Assembly: GCA_964358545.1 (NCBI GenBank)
Contig: CAYHQN010000036.1
Location: 1-34,173, forward strand
Direction of reading: 5' to 3'
DNA: 34,173 bases
Source of the DNA: CAINVV01 sp031432175
Lineage (GTDB): Bacteria > Bacteroidota > Bacteroidia > Bacteroidales > Prolixibacteraceae
Part shown: positions 1 to 6,357 of the stretch, one piece after another
Layout: each line of letters opens with the position of its first letter
How positions within the stretch are numbered: the stretch's first letter is position 1
Program-made: the position numbers and the translations under genes
Notes under the pieces: generated by a model
What the model saw: only the letters and a program-made list of their open reading frames with translations
Told to the model about the DNA's origin: nothing
Databases searched by the model: none

Positions 1-90
1 GTCAATCACCCATTGTTACAAACACCAAAATAATGTTCTCGCTGAATCGCTGTTTATCCTTTAAACTTTATCCTTTATCCTTCTTTTTAT

Positions 91-98
91 TATCTTTG
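91..98 (+). promoter_or_regulatory. Bacteroidota -7 box TATCTTTG ahead of ileS
   Basis: The octamer TATCTTTG fits the Bacteroidota primary-sigma -7 consensus TAnnTTTG. A clear -33 TTG element is not visible at the usual spacing. Transcription would begin near 103-106, so the in-frame GTG at 98 lies inside the promoter and cannot be the ileS start. This supports ATG 131. Upstream (53-80) the heptamer TTTATCC occurs three times in an AT-rich stretch. Confidence 0.6.
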
Positions 99-130
99 TG
101 CACTTTAAAAAAAGGGAGTTCCAAGAGGCT

Positions 131-3100
131 ATGAGCAAGAAATTCAGGGAATATAAGGAGTTTAATCTTTCGCAAATCAACAAAGATATCTTGAAGTTTT
201 GGGAGGAGGACGATACTTTTCACAAGTCGATCACCACCAGGGCCGAAGGGAAACCTTACATCTTTTACGAAGGACCTCCGTCGGCCAATGGACAACCCGG
301 TATTCACCACGTGGTTTCACGGGCCATCAAAGATATCTTCTGCCGTTACAAAACGCAGCAGGGTTTTCTTGTCAAACGCAAAGCGGGCTGGGATACCCAT
401 GGTCTTCCCGTTGAGCTGAGTGTCGAGAAATCGCTCGGAATTACGAAAGAGGATATTGGAAAGCACATTTCTGTGGCAGATTACAATGCGGCTTGTCGGC
501 GTGAGGTGATGAAATACACTGATCTATGGGAAGACCTTACCCACAAAATGGGGTATTGGGTCAACATGGATGATCCCTACATCACCTACGACAACCGTTA
601 CATCGAAACACTCTGGTGGCTGTTGAAGTCTTTCTACAACAAAAACCTGCTGTACAAAGGCTACTCCATCCAACCCTATTCGCCAGCCGCAGGTACCGGT
701 CTTAGTTCTCACGAACTGAACCAGCCCGGTTGCTACCGGGATGTGAAAGACACGACATGCATCGCTCAGTTCAAGGTGGTCCGCGATGCGAAATCCGCTG
801 TTTTGTTCGATCAGGTTTCGACCGATCTCTACATTCTGGCCTGGACGACTACCCCCTGGACATTGCCTTCCAATACGGCACTGGCAGTTGGTCCGTCCAT
901 CAAATACGTCAAAGTTCAAACTTTCAATCCCTATACTGCTCAGCCAATTACTGTTGTTCTGGCAAAGAATCTTTTCCATCACTATTTTCCTGAAAAGAAT
1001 GAAGCGTTAACGCTGGATAGTTATAACGGAGAGGGGAAAAATATTCCTTACCTTCTGCTTGGGGAATTCTCTGGCAGTCAGTTGGTGGGGGTCAATTACG
1101 AACAGCTTTTCCCCTGGGTGAAACCGATGGGAGATGCCTTCCGTGTCATCCCGGGCGACTTTGTTACCACCGAAGATGGTACGGGAATCGTCCACATCGC
1201 GCCAACTTTTGGGTCGGACGACGACCGCGTGGCCAAACAAACAGGCATTGTTCCGCTTTTGCTGATCGACAACGAAGGAAAGCGTCAGCCGATGGTCGAC
1301 CGTCAGGGTCGTTTCTTTCGCATGAAGGATCTCGATGCTGATTTCGTGAAAACCAACATCAACAGCGAACTTTATTCTGAATTTGCCGGACGCTTTGTCA
1401 AGAACAGTTACGATGATTCACTTACCGAACAAGATGCAACCCTCGATATCGATCTCTCAGTTCAGTTGAAGAAGGAGGGGAAAGCTTTCAGGGTAGAAAA
1501 ATATGAACACAGCTATCCGCATTGCTGGAGAACGGATAAACCTGTTCTTTACTATCCTCTGGATTCGTGGTTTATTCGCTCAACTGCTGTAAGGGATGAG
1601 ATGATCGATCTCAACAAGACGATCAACTGGAAACCACAGTCAACAGGCGCCGGTCGCTTTGGCAACTGGCTGGAAAACCTGGTCGACTGGAACCTTTCCC
1701 GCTCAAGATATTGGGGAACCCCCCTGCCCATCTGGCGTACCGAAGACGGAACGGAAGAGCTCTGCATTGGCTCCGTTGAAGAGCTTATCTCGGAGATCGA
1801 AAAATCCGTTGCCGCTGGCTTTATGCCGGTCAATCCTTACCAGGATTTCGTAGTTGGCGACAATTCCAAGGAAAATTACGAAAAGATAGACCTGCACCGT
1901 CCCTTCGTGGATGACATTGTACTGGTATCCCCGAAAGGGGTAAAAATGGTACGCGAACTCGACCTGATCGATGTCTGGTTCGATTCGGGGTCCATGCCGT
2001 TTGCCCAGGTTCACTACCCATTTGAGCACAAAGAGGAGTTTGATACACTCTTTCCGGCCGACTTTATCGCGGAAGGTGTGGACCAGACCCGCGGTTGGTT
2101 TTTTACGCTTCACGCCATTGCCACCATGGCCAAAGGCTCTGTCGCTTTCAAAAATATTATCTCCAACGGACTCGTTCTGGATGCTGCCGGCAACAAGATG
2201 TCGAAGCGTCTGGGCAATGCGGTCGATCCTTTTACCACCATCGAAAAATACGGATCCGACCCGGTTCGCTGGTACATGATCACCAATTCACAACCGTGGG
2301 ACAACCTGAAATTTGACCTGGGCGGGGTAGATGAAGTGCGCCGTAAATTCTTTGGCACACTTTACAATACCTATAGTTTCTTTGCGCTGTATGCCAATGT
2401 GGATGGCTTTGCCTACCGGGAAGCTGAACTCCCAAATTCGGATCGTCCGGAGCTGGATCGCTGGATTCTCTCCTTACTGAACACCCTGATCAAAGAGGTG
2501 ACCGAAGCCTACGAAACATACGAACCGACCAAGGCAGGAAGGGCTATTTCAGAATTCGTCTCGGAAAATCTTTCCAACTGGTACGTCCGGTTAAGCCGCA
2601 AAAGGTTCTGGGGCGGCGAATACGATGCAGACAAGATTTCTGCCTACCAGACTTTGTACACTGCACTCCAGACTGTTGCCAAACTGGCTGCACCTATTGC
2701 TCCCTTTTACAGCGATCAGCTTTTTCGCGACCTGAACAAAGTGGCGCACCGCGAGCAGGATCTATCGGTCCACCTTACCAGGTTCCCCGTAGCCGATGAT
2801 ACCATGGTCGACCAGGCTCTCGAGGAACGCATGGAGATGGCCCAAAAAGCATCCAGCATGGTACTCGGCCTTCGCCGGAAGGAGAAGTTGAAAGTGCGTC
2901 AGCCTCTGGCAAGAATTATCGTGCCTGTTTTGAACGAAAGTTTCCGCAAACAGTTTGAAGCCATCGAAAGTATTGTATTGACTGAAGTCAATGTGAAGCA
3001 GGTGGAGTATCTGACTGATTCGTTGGGAATTATCAAGAAGAAGATCAAACCCAATTTCAAGACACTTGGGCCAAAATACAGCAAACTGATGAAGCAGATT

Positions 3101-3565
3101 GCCGGCATGGTTGCTGCCATGGATCAAAGCCAGATTGCCTCTTTCGAGAGGGATGGTTCTTTTGATACGGTCATCGGGGGAGAAGCTGTCAGGCTTGTTT
3201 CGGAAGATGTGGAGATCCTCACGGAAGATATTCCGGGCTGGCAGGTAGCCAGCGAAGGCAATCTGACCGTGGCACTCGACATTCATGTTACGCCGGAGCT
3301 GAGGCTGGAAGGCATTGCCCGCGAACTGATCAACAGAATTCAGAATTTGAGGAAAGAGAGTGGTTTCGAGGTTACCGATAAAATAGAACTCACTGTAGGC
3401 AACCACCCTGAGCTGGCTGAAGCGCTGGAAAAATTTGGGGATTACATCTGTACACAGACTCTGGCACTGAAACTTCATCGGGTTGAAGTATCAGAGGTGG
3501 CTGCAGATCAACTCGTTGAAATTGAACCCGGATTAGAAACAGTTCTAACCGTCAGGAAAATTTGA
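131..3565 (+). CDS. ileS: Isoleucyl-tRNA synthetase, eukaryote-like type (IleRS2-like)
   Basis: Cytosolic enzyme that charges tRNA-Ile with isoleucine. The 1144-residue product is the long class I form usual in Bacteroidota. The ATP-site signature reads GIHH (residues 57-60) instead of HIGH. The second signature is KMSKR (689-693). Between them lies a CP1 editing domain with TTTPWTLPSNTAL near residue 235 and the GTGIVHIAPTFGSDD segment. The anticodon-binding region follows from about residue 780 and ends in a long C-terminal extension. ATG 131 is chosen because the upstream GTG at 98 sits in the -7 box, and because homologues I recall begin MSKKF. AGGGAG and AAGAGG lie just ahead of the start. 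It is followed 87 bp later by the dksA-like gene, an order typical of the phylum. No truncation is visible. Confidence 0.97.
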   Translation: MSKKFREYKEFNLSQINKDILKFWEEDDTFHKSITTRAEGKPYIFYEGPPSANGQPGIHHVVSRAIKDIFCRYKTQQGFLVKRKAGWDTHGLPVELSVEKSLGITKEDIGKHISVADYNAACRREVMKYTDLWEDLTHKMGYWVNMDDPYITYDNRYIETLWWLLKSFYNKNLLYKGYSIQPYSPAAGTGLSSHELNQPGCYRDVKDTTCIAQFKVVRDAKSAVLFDQVSTDLYILAWTTTPWTLPSNTALAVGPSIKYVKVQTFNPYTAQPITVVLAKNLFHHYFPEKNEALTLDSYNGEGKNIPYLLLGEFSGSQLVGVNYEQLFPWVKPMGDAFRVIPGDFVTTEDGTGIVHIAPTFGSDDDRVAKQTGIVPLLLIDNEGKRQPMVDRQGRFFRMKDLDADFVKTNINSELYSEFAGRFVKNSYDDSLTEQDATLDIDLSVQLKKEGKAFRVEKYEHSYPHCWRTDKPVLYYPLDSWFIRSTAVRDEMIDLNKTINWKPQSTGAGRFGNWLENLVDWNLSRSRYWGTPLPIWRTEDGTEELCIGSVEELISEIEKSVAAGFMPVNPYQDFVVGDNSKENYEKIDLHRPFVDDIVLVSPKGVKMVRELDLIDVWFDSGSMPFAQVHYPFEHKEEFDTLFPADFIAEGVDQTRGWFFTLHAIATMAKGSVAFKNIISNGLVLDAAGNKMSKRLGNAVDPFTTIEKYGSDPVRWYMITNSQPWDNLKFDLGGVDEVRRKFFGTLYNTYSFFALYANVDGFAYREAELPNSDRPELDRWILSLLNTLIKEVTEAYETYEPTKAGRAISEFVSENLSNWYVRLSRKRFWGGEYDADKISAYQTLYTALQTVAKLAAPIAPFYSDQLFRDLNKVAHREQDLSVHLTRFPVADDTMVDQALEERMEMAQKASSMVLGLRRKEKLKVRQPLARIIVPVLNESFRKQFEAIESIVLTEVNVKQVEYLTDSLGIIKKKIKPNFKTLGPKYSKLMKQIAGMVAAMDQSQIASFERDGSFDTVIGGEAVRLVSEDVEILTEDIPGWQVASEGNLTVALDIHVTPELRLEGIARELINRIQNLRKESGFEVTDKIELTVGNHPELAEALEKFGDYICTQTLALKLHRVEVSEVAADQLVEIEPGLETVLTVRKI

Positions 3566-3576
3566 GAGATTAACTG

Positions 3577-3605
3577 ATGCTGTTGATAAATATTTATTTC
3601 AGCAT
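3577..3605 (+). other. Short inverted repeat after ileS
   Basis: ATGCTG (3577-3582) pairs with CAGCAT (3600-3605), enclosing a 12-bp palindrome ATAAATATTTAT (3586-3597). It starts 11 bp past the ileS stop. It has no trailing T run, so it is a poor intrinsic terminator. It could be a weak 3'-end hairpin or an operator for the next gene. A near-consensus box TATATTTA (3629-3636) lies downstream. Confidence 0.3.
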
Positions 3606-3652
3606 GTATAAATAGCACCGATTTAGATTATATTTACAAAAAGCGCAACATT

Positions 3653-4030
3653 ATGGCAGAGAAAACAAGATATTCAGACGATGAACTCCAGGAGTTCAAG
3701 TCCCTGATTCTGGGCAAACTGGAAAAGGCACGTCAGGATTACGAACTATACAAAAACGCTATTACTCAGGGTGACGGCAATGATACCCAGGATACATCCC
3801 CAACTTTCAAGGTATTGGAAGAAGGCGCAGCCACTCTGTCCAAAGAGGAGGCAGGCAAGCTTGCGCAACGTCAGCAGAAATTTATTCAGCACCTCGAAGC
3901 GGCCCTGATCAGGATCGAGAACAAAACCTATGGTATCTGCCGTGAAACAGGAGCTTTGATCTCCAAAGAAAGACTGCGTGCGGTTCCTCACGCTACTTTA
4001 TCTATTGACGCTAAAAATTCCCAGCGCTGA
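3653..4030 (+). CDS. DksA/TraR family RNA-polymerase-binding regulator, reduced zinc finger
   Basis: A 125-residue cytosolic protein of the DksA/TraR type. Family members bind RNA polymerase through its secondary channel and modulate transcription. The N-terminal half is a long charged coiled coil, with a DTQDTSP segment at its turn, as in phylum members. The C-terminal half has YGICRETGALI, where canonical DksA has the first CxxC, followed by ERLRAVPHATLSI. Only one cysteine is present, so the four-cysteine zinc site is lost. That reduction is, as far as I recall, normal for Bacteroidota homologues. It sits between ileS and lspA and may be co-transcribed with the latter, whose start is 81 bp downstream. 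The start is the only in-frame ATG before the conserved N-terminus. A regulatory target cannot be inferred. Confidence 0.9.
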   Translation: MAEKTRYSDDELQEFKSLILGKLEKARQDYELYKNAITQGDGNDTQDTSPTFKVLEEGAATLSKEEAGKLAQRQQKFIQHLEAALIRIENKTYGICRETGALISKERLRAVPHATLSIDAKNSQR

Positions 4031-4111
4031 TCTGTTTTTTCAGGGCAAAAGAGTCAACCGATCTATCCATTGAAGACCGAAAGAGCTTTCTCTGCACTTT
4101 TTACATTGCCC

Positions 4112-4780
4112 ATGAGCAATAGAAAGAAATCAATACTTCTTATCCTTTTGATTTTACTGATTGACCAGACTTTAAAATTCTGGATCAAAACCCATTTGGC
4201 TCCCGGAGGCGAAATTGTCATTTTCAAAAATTGGTTTATCCTCCATTTCATTGAGAACAACGGAATGGCCTTTGGCCTCGAATTTGGAAATCACATCGGC
4301 AAATATTTCCTGAGTATTTTCCGCCTGATCGCCATTGGCCTTTTGGGTTGGTACCTGCAAAAACTGTTGAAAAGAGAGGCTCCTTTCGGATTGATTGCCT
4401 GTTTTTCTATGATCATGGCCGGTGCCATCGGCAACATGATTGATGGAGCATTTTATGGAATGATTTTCAATTACAACCCGGGAGAGGTGGCAACTCTTTT
4501 TCCTGCAGATGGAGGTTACTCCTCTTTTCTGATGGGCAGGGTGGTCGACATGTTCTATTTCCCGCTGATAGAAACCACCTATCCAGGCTGGGTTCCTTTT
4601 CTGGCAGGTCAGGATTTGATTTTCTTCCGGCATATTTTTAACGTTGCCGATTCTGCTGTTTCCATTGGAGTATTTTCCATATTCATTTTCCACAGGCATC
4701 ATTTTGGAGAGGAAAAGAAGATAGAAAATGAAGGAGAACCCAAAACTGGGGATAACCTGGAACCAAAAGACGCAGATTGA
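4112..4780 (+). CDS. lspA: Lipoprotein signal peptidase (signal peptidase II), copy 1
   Basis: Inner-membrane aspartic protease that removes the signal peptide from diacylated prolipoproteins. The 222-residue protein has four predicted membrane segments. The family motifs are present: DQxxK in helix 1 (IDQTLKFWIK), ENNGMAFG, GNMID with the first catalytic Asp, and FNVADS with the second. A phylum-typical insertion separates the last two, including VVDMFYFPLIE. The start ATG 4112 is chosen because MSNRKKSILLILLILLIDQ aligns with the start of the neighbouring copy. A longer reading from TTG 4070 adds 14 residues with no match. The charged tail is not conserved with copy 2. Both catalytic aspartates are intact, so it is probably active. 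Confidence 0.93.
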   Translation: MSNRKKSILLILLILLIDQTLKFWIKTHLAPGGEIVIFKNWFILHFIENNGMAFGLEFGNHIGKYFLSIFRLIAIGLLGWYLQKLLKREAPFGLIACFSMIMAGAIGNMIDGAFYGMIFNYNPGEVATLFPADGGYSSFLMGRVVDMFYFPLIETTYPGWVPFLAGQDLIFFRHIFNVADSAVSIGVFSIFIFHRHHFGEEKKIENEGEPKTGDNLEPKDAD

Positions 4781-4798
4781 ATCAATTTCCACGTAGTG

Positions 4799-4882
4799 TC
4801 CTTAGTGCAATCCTTCGCGTCCTTTGTGGTAAAATTTTTAATTATTCACCACAAAGTACCACACAAAGGTTACACAAAGGAG
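4799..4882. mobile_element. ORF-less inverted-repeat element, MITE-like, between the lspA copies
   Basis: Two arms face each other: about 4799-4830, ending CCTTTGTGGT, and about 4848-4882, beginning ACCACAAAG. The perfect inner core is 9 bp (4822-4830 with 4848-4856). The outer parts pair imperfectly (CCTTAGTGCAA against TTACACAAAGG). Only 17 AT-rich bases lie between the arms. The arms resemble the terminal repeats of the GxxExxY unit at 5738-6227: both contain CACAAAGGTT/CACGAAGGTT-like and CCTTCGnGTCnTTTGTGG-like blocks. I read this as a gene-less relative or remnant of that family. No convincing target duplication is visible. The rest of 4781-4955 shows nothing else recognisable. Confidence 0.55.
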
Positions 4883-4955
4883 GGCCGGATGAATGGCATT
4901 GTCTCATAAATACTTATTTTCGCGACGGATCCCGAAAGCATTTTGAAACAAAAAT

Positions 4956-5666
4956 ATGAGCAACAAAACAAAATCGATATTGATCATCCTGCTGATTCTG
5001 GTGGTCGATCAAATTCTTAAGATATACATCAAAACCCACTTCATGCTGGGAGAAGAGGTTGTTGTGGCAAAGAATTGGTTTATCCTTCATTTTGTCGAGA
5101 ACAACGGTATGGCTTTTGGTTTCGAGTTCGGTAACAACATTGGTAAATATTTCCTCACGATTTTCAGGATAGCAGCCATTGGCGCACTGGGCTGGTACCT
5201 TTCCAAATTGTGGAAAAAGGAGGTACCATTCGGATTGGTTGTCTGCTTTTCGCTCATCCTGGCCGGAGCAACGGGTAACCTGATCGACAGCGCATTTTAC
5301 GGATTGATTTTCAATGAAAGTCATGGTGTGGTAGCCACCCTTTTCCCGACAGGTGGCGGTTATACCTCCTTTTTATTGGGGAAAGTGGTGGATATGTTCT
5401 ATTTCCCGCTGATCGAAGGCCATTTCCCAGGCTGGTTCCCCATCTGGGGCAGCCAGGAATTCATCTTTTTCAGACCTGTATTCAACATTGCAGACTCCTC
5501 CATCTCGGTAGGTATTGTGGCCATTTTCATCTTTTACCGACAGTATTTTGACGACAAGAAACCGGAGGTGATTGTCCCGGAGGAAGCCGCTATTCCAGAA
5601 GTTGAAACAACAACCAAAGAGGTTGTGGAAGAGACAACTGAGCCGCAGAACGCCCCTACGCAATAA
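4956..5666 (+). CDS. lspA: Lipoprotein signal peptidase (signal peptidase II), copy 2
   Basis: A second, tandem signal peptidase II of 236 residues, by eye about two-thirds identical to copy 1 over the membrane core. It keeps all motifs: DQILK in helix 1, ENNGMAFG, GNLID and FNIADS, so both catalytic aspartates are present. The C-terminus carries an acidic, Thr/Glu-rich cytoplasmic tail of about 35 residues (VPEEAAIPEVETTTKEVVE), longer than in copy 1. It begins 175 bp after copy 1, and a short inverted-repeat element occupies part of the gap. TATTTTCG (4914-4921) is one base off a -7 box, so it may have its own promoter. Specialisation for a subset of lipoproteins is possible but nothing in the sequence proves it. 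Confidence 0.92.
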   Translation: MSNKTKSILIILLILVVDQILKIYIKTHFMLGEEVVVAKNWFILHFVENNGMAFGFEFGNNIGKYFLTIFRIAAIGALGWYLSKLWKKEVPFGLVVCFSLILAGATGNLIDSAFYGLIFNESHGVVATLFPTGGGYTSFLLGKVVDMFYFPLIEGHFPGWFPIWGSQEFIFFRPVFNIADSSISVGIVAIFIFYRQYFDDKKPEVIVPEEAAIPEVETTTKEVVEETTEPQNAPTQ

Positions 5667-5737
5667 TATTATTTTGAATCCTTTTGTTGTTTTTTGGGGG
5701 GAATACTGGATTTGATAATTGATAAATGAAATCGAGG

Positions 5738-5768
5738 CCACAAAGGCACTAAGACACGAAGGTTTCAC
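5738..5768 (+). repeat. Left terminal inverted repeat of GxxExxY unit
   Basis: This 31-bp arm begins CCACAAAGGCACTAAGACAC and ends GGTTTCAC. Compared with the reverse complement of the right arm, it differs only at its 9th (G for A) and 13th (T for C) positions. It lies just past the 3' end of the reverse-strand gene. Confidence 0.85.
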
Positions 5769-5773
5769 TAAAG

Positions 5774-6187
5774 TTATAGAACGAAACGTTTGATTCCATC
5801 CTTTATTCTCGGGACATCGAAGTTAATCAGATATCCAAGTCTTTTGCCAGTCAGTTTCAAGTGACTAAGTATTTGAGCTTCCCAGACTGGATTCACTGTT
5901 TCCAATGCTTTTAACTCACAAATGACAAGATCATTGATCATTACGTCTAGTCTTAATCCTTCATTAAATATAATATCCCGAAAAACAATTGGGACATCCA
6001 ATTGCCGAGAGACCAAATAACCTTCGTTTGCCAATACGTGGCAAAAACAAACTTCATAAACCTTTTCCAAAAGTCCTGGACCAAGTTCTTTATGCACCTT
6101 AAATGCGGCATTCACTACAGCTCTCCCGATTATCTCTTCCTTCACTGAAATAGGAACAAAACTTCTATATTGATCCATTTTTATCAT
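5774..6187 (-). CDS. GxxExxY family protein (PD-(D/E)XK nuclease-like)
   Basis: A 137-residue protein that matches the GxxExxY family (PDDEXK_3-like). The name motif is GLLEKVY within GPGLLEKVYEVCF. A nuclease-type core follows: RLDVMINDLVICELKA provides the Asp and the E-x-K pair, with a downstream QILSHLKLTGKRLGYLINF helix/strand. The biochemical function of the family is, to my knowledge, not established, so nuclease activity is an inference from the fold motif. Translation could start at 6187 (MIKMDQ) or at the second ATG at 6178. The gene is complete, runs opposite to all neighbours, and lies between two near-identical inverted repeats that would become paired ends of its transcript. Confidence 0.88.
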   Translation of the reverse strand: MIKMDQYRSFVPISVKEEIIGRAVVNAAFKVHKELGPGLLEKVYEVCFCHVLANEGYLVSRQLDVPIVFRDIIFNEGLRLDVMINDLVICELKALETVNPVWEAQILSHLKLTGKRLGYLINFDVPRIKDGIKRFVL

Positions 6188-6196
6188 ATTTTCTTT

Positions 6197-6227
6197 GTGA
6201 AACCTTCGTGTCTTGGTGTCTTTGTGG
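6197..6227 (-). repeat. Right terminal inverted repeat of GxxExxY unit
   Basis: This 31-bp arm begins GTGAAACCTTCGTG and ends GTCTTTGTGG. It is the reverse complement of the left arm except at two positions. It lies immediately upstream of the reverse-strand start codon and would form most of the 5' leader or promoter region. No TAnnTTTG box is seen inside it in that orientation. Confidence 0.85.
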
Positions 6228-6301
6228 CGGAAAACGAAAGCCGATTAATTGAACAAATGACGCCTTATTTATAAAGTTACCCCCTTTTTATACCAATCAC
6301 G

Positions 6302-6318
6302 AATCTTTCATAAAGATT
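6302..6318. promoter_or_regulatory. Perfect 7-bp inverted repeat ahead of the aldehyde dehydrogenase
   Basis: AATCTTT-CAT-AAAGATT is a perfect palindrome with a 3-bp centre. It lies 15 bp upstream of the TATTTTTG -7 box, overlapping the -33 region. That placement suits a repressor operator better than a terminator, since no gene ends on the plus strand just before it. The regulator is unknown. Confidence 0.4.
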
Positions 6319-6332
6319 TCCCCAAAATCAGC

Positions 6333-6340
6333 TATTTTTG
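6333..6340 (+). promoter_or_regulatory. -7 box TATTTTTG of the aldehyde dehydrogenase gene
   Basis: An exact TAnnTTTG match that ends 17 bp before the ATG at 6358, giving a leader of only about 10 nt. No clear -33 TTG is visible. Confidence 0.5.
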
Positions 6341-6357
6341 AATAAACAACTTATCCT

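Larger units (their letters stand above)
5738..6227 (-). mobile_element. Compact inverted-repeat unit carrying a GxxExxY gene
   Basis: A 490-bp unit with 31-bp terminal inverted repeats (5738-5768 and 6197-6227, 29 of 31 positions matching). It holds a single reverse-strand gene that fills it almost wall to wall: the stop lies 5 bp from one repeat and the start 9 bp from the other. Flanking genes run the other way. Outside the repeats, similar AT-rich words (5714-5729 and 6243-6260, both with AATTGA and AAATGA) could be a decayed target duplication, but they do not abut the ends. No transposase is present, so any movement would be in trans or by an unknown route. Confidence 0.6.

Noticed and set aside
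98..130. Upstream GTG start giving an 11-residue longer IleS
   Set aside because: The GTG overlaps the TATCTTTG promoter box, and homologues begin at the MSKKF methionine.
2762..3478. Long reverse-strand reading frame (238 codons) opposite the ileS 3' part
   Set aside because: It lies wholly antisense to a well-conserved synthetase, has no family motifs and no upstream promoter box. It is a shadow of codon bias.
4172..4792. Reverse-strand frame of 206 codons opposite lspA copy 1, echoed by similar frames opposite copy 2
   Set aside because: The resemblance between the antisense frames only reflects the lspA duplication. Neither contains a recognisable domain.
4956..5666. Second lspA as a pseudogene of the first
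   Set aside because: It is full length, in frame, and keeps every catalytic motif.
5738..6227. CRISPR-like or integron-like array reading of the repeats near lspA
   Set aside because: Only two arms per unit, in inverted not direct orientation, with a protein gene or a 17-bp centre between them. No cas or integrase gene is present.
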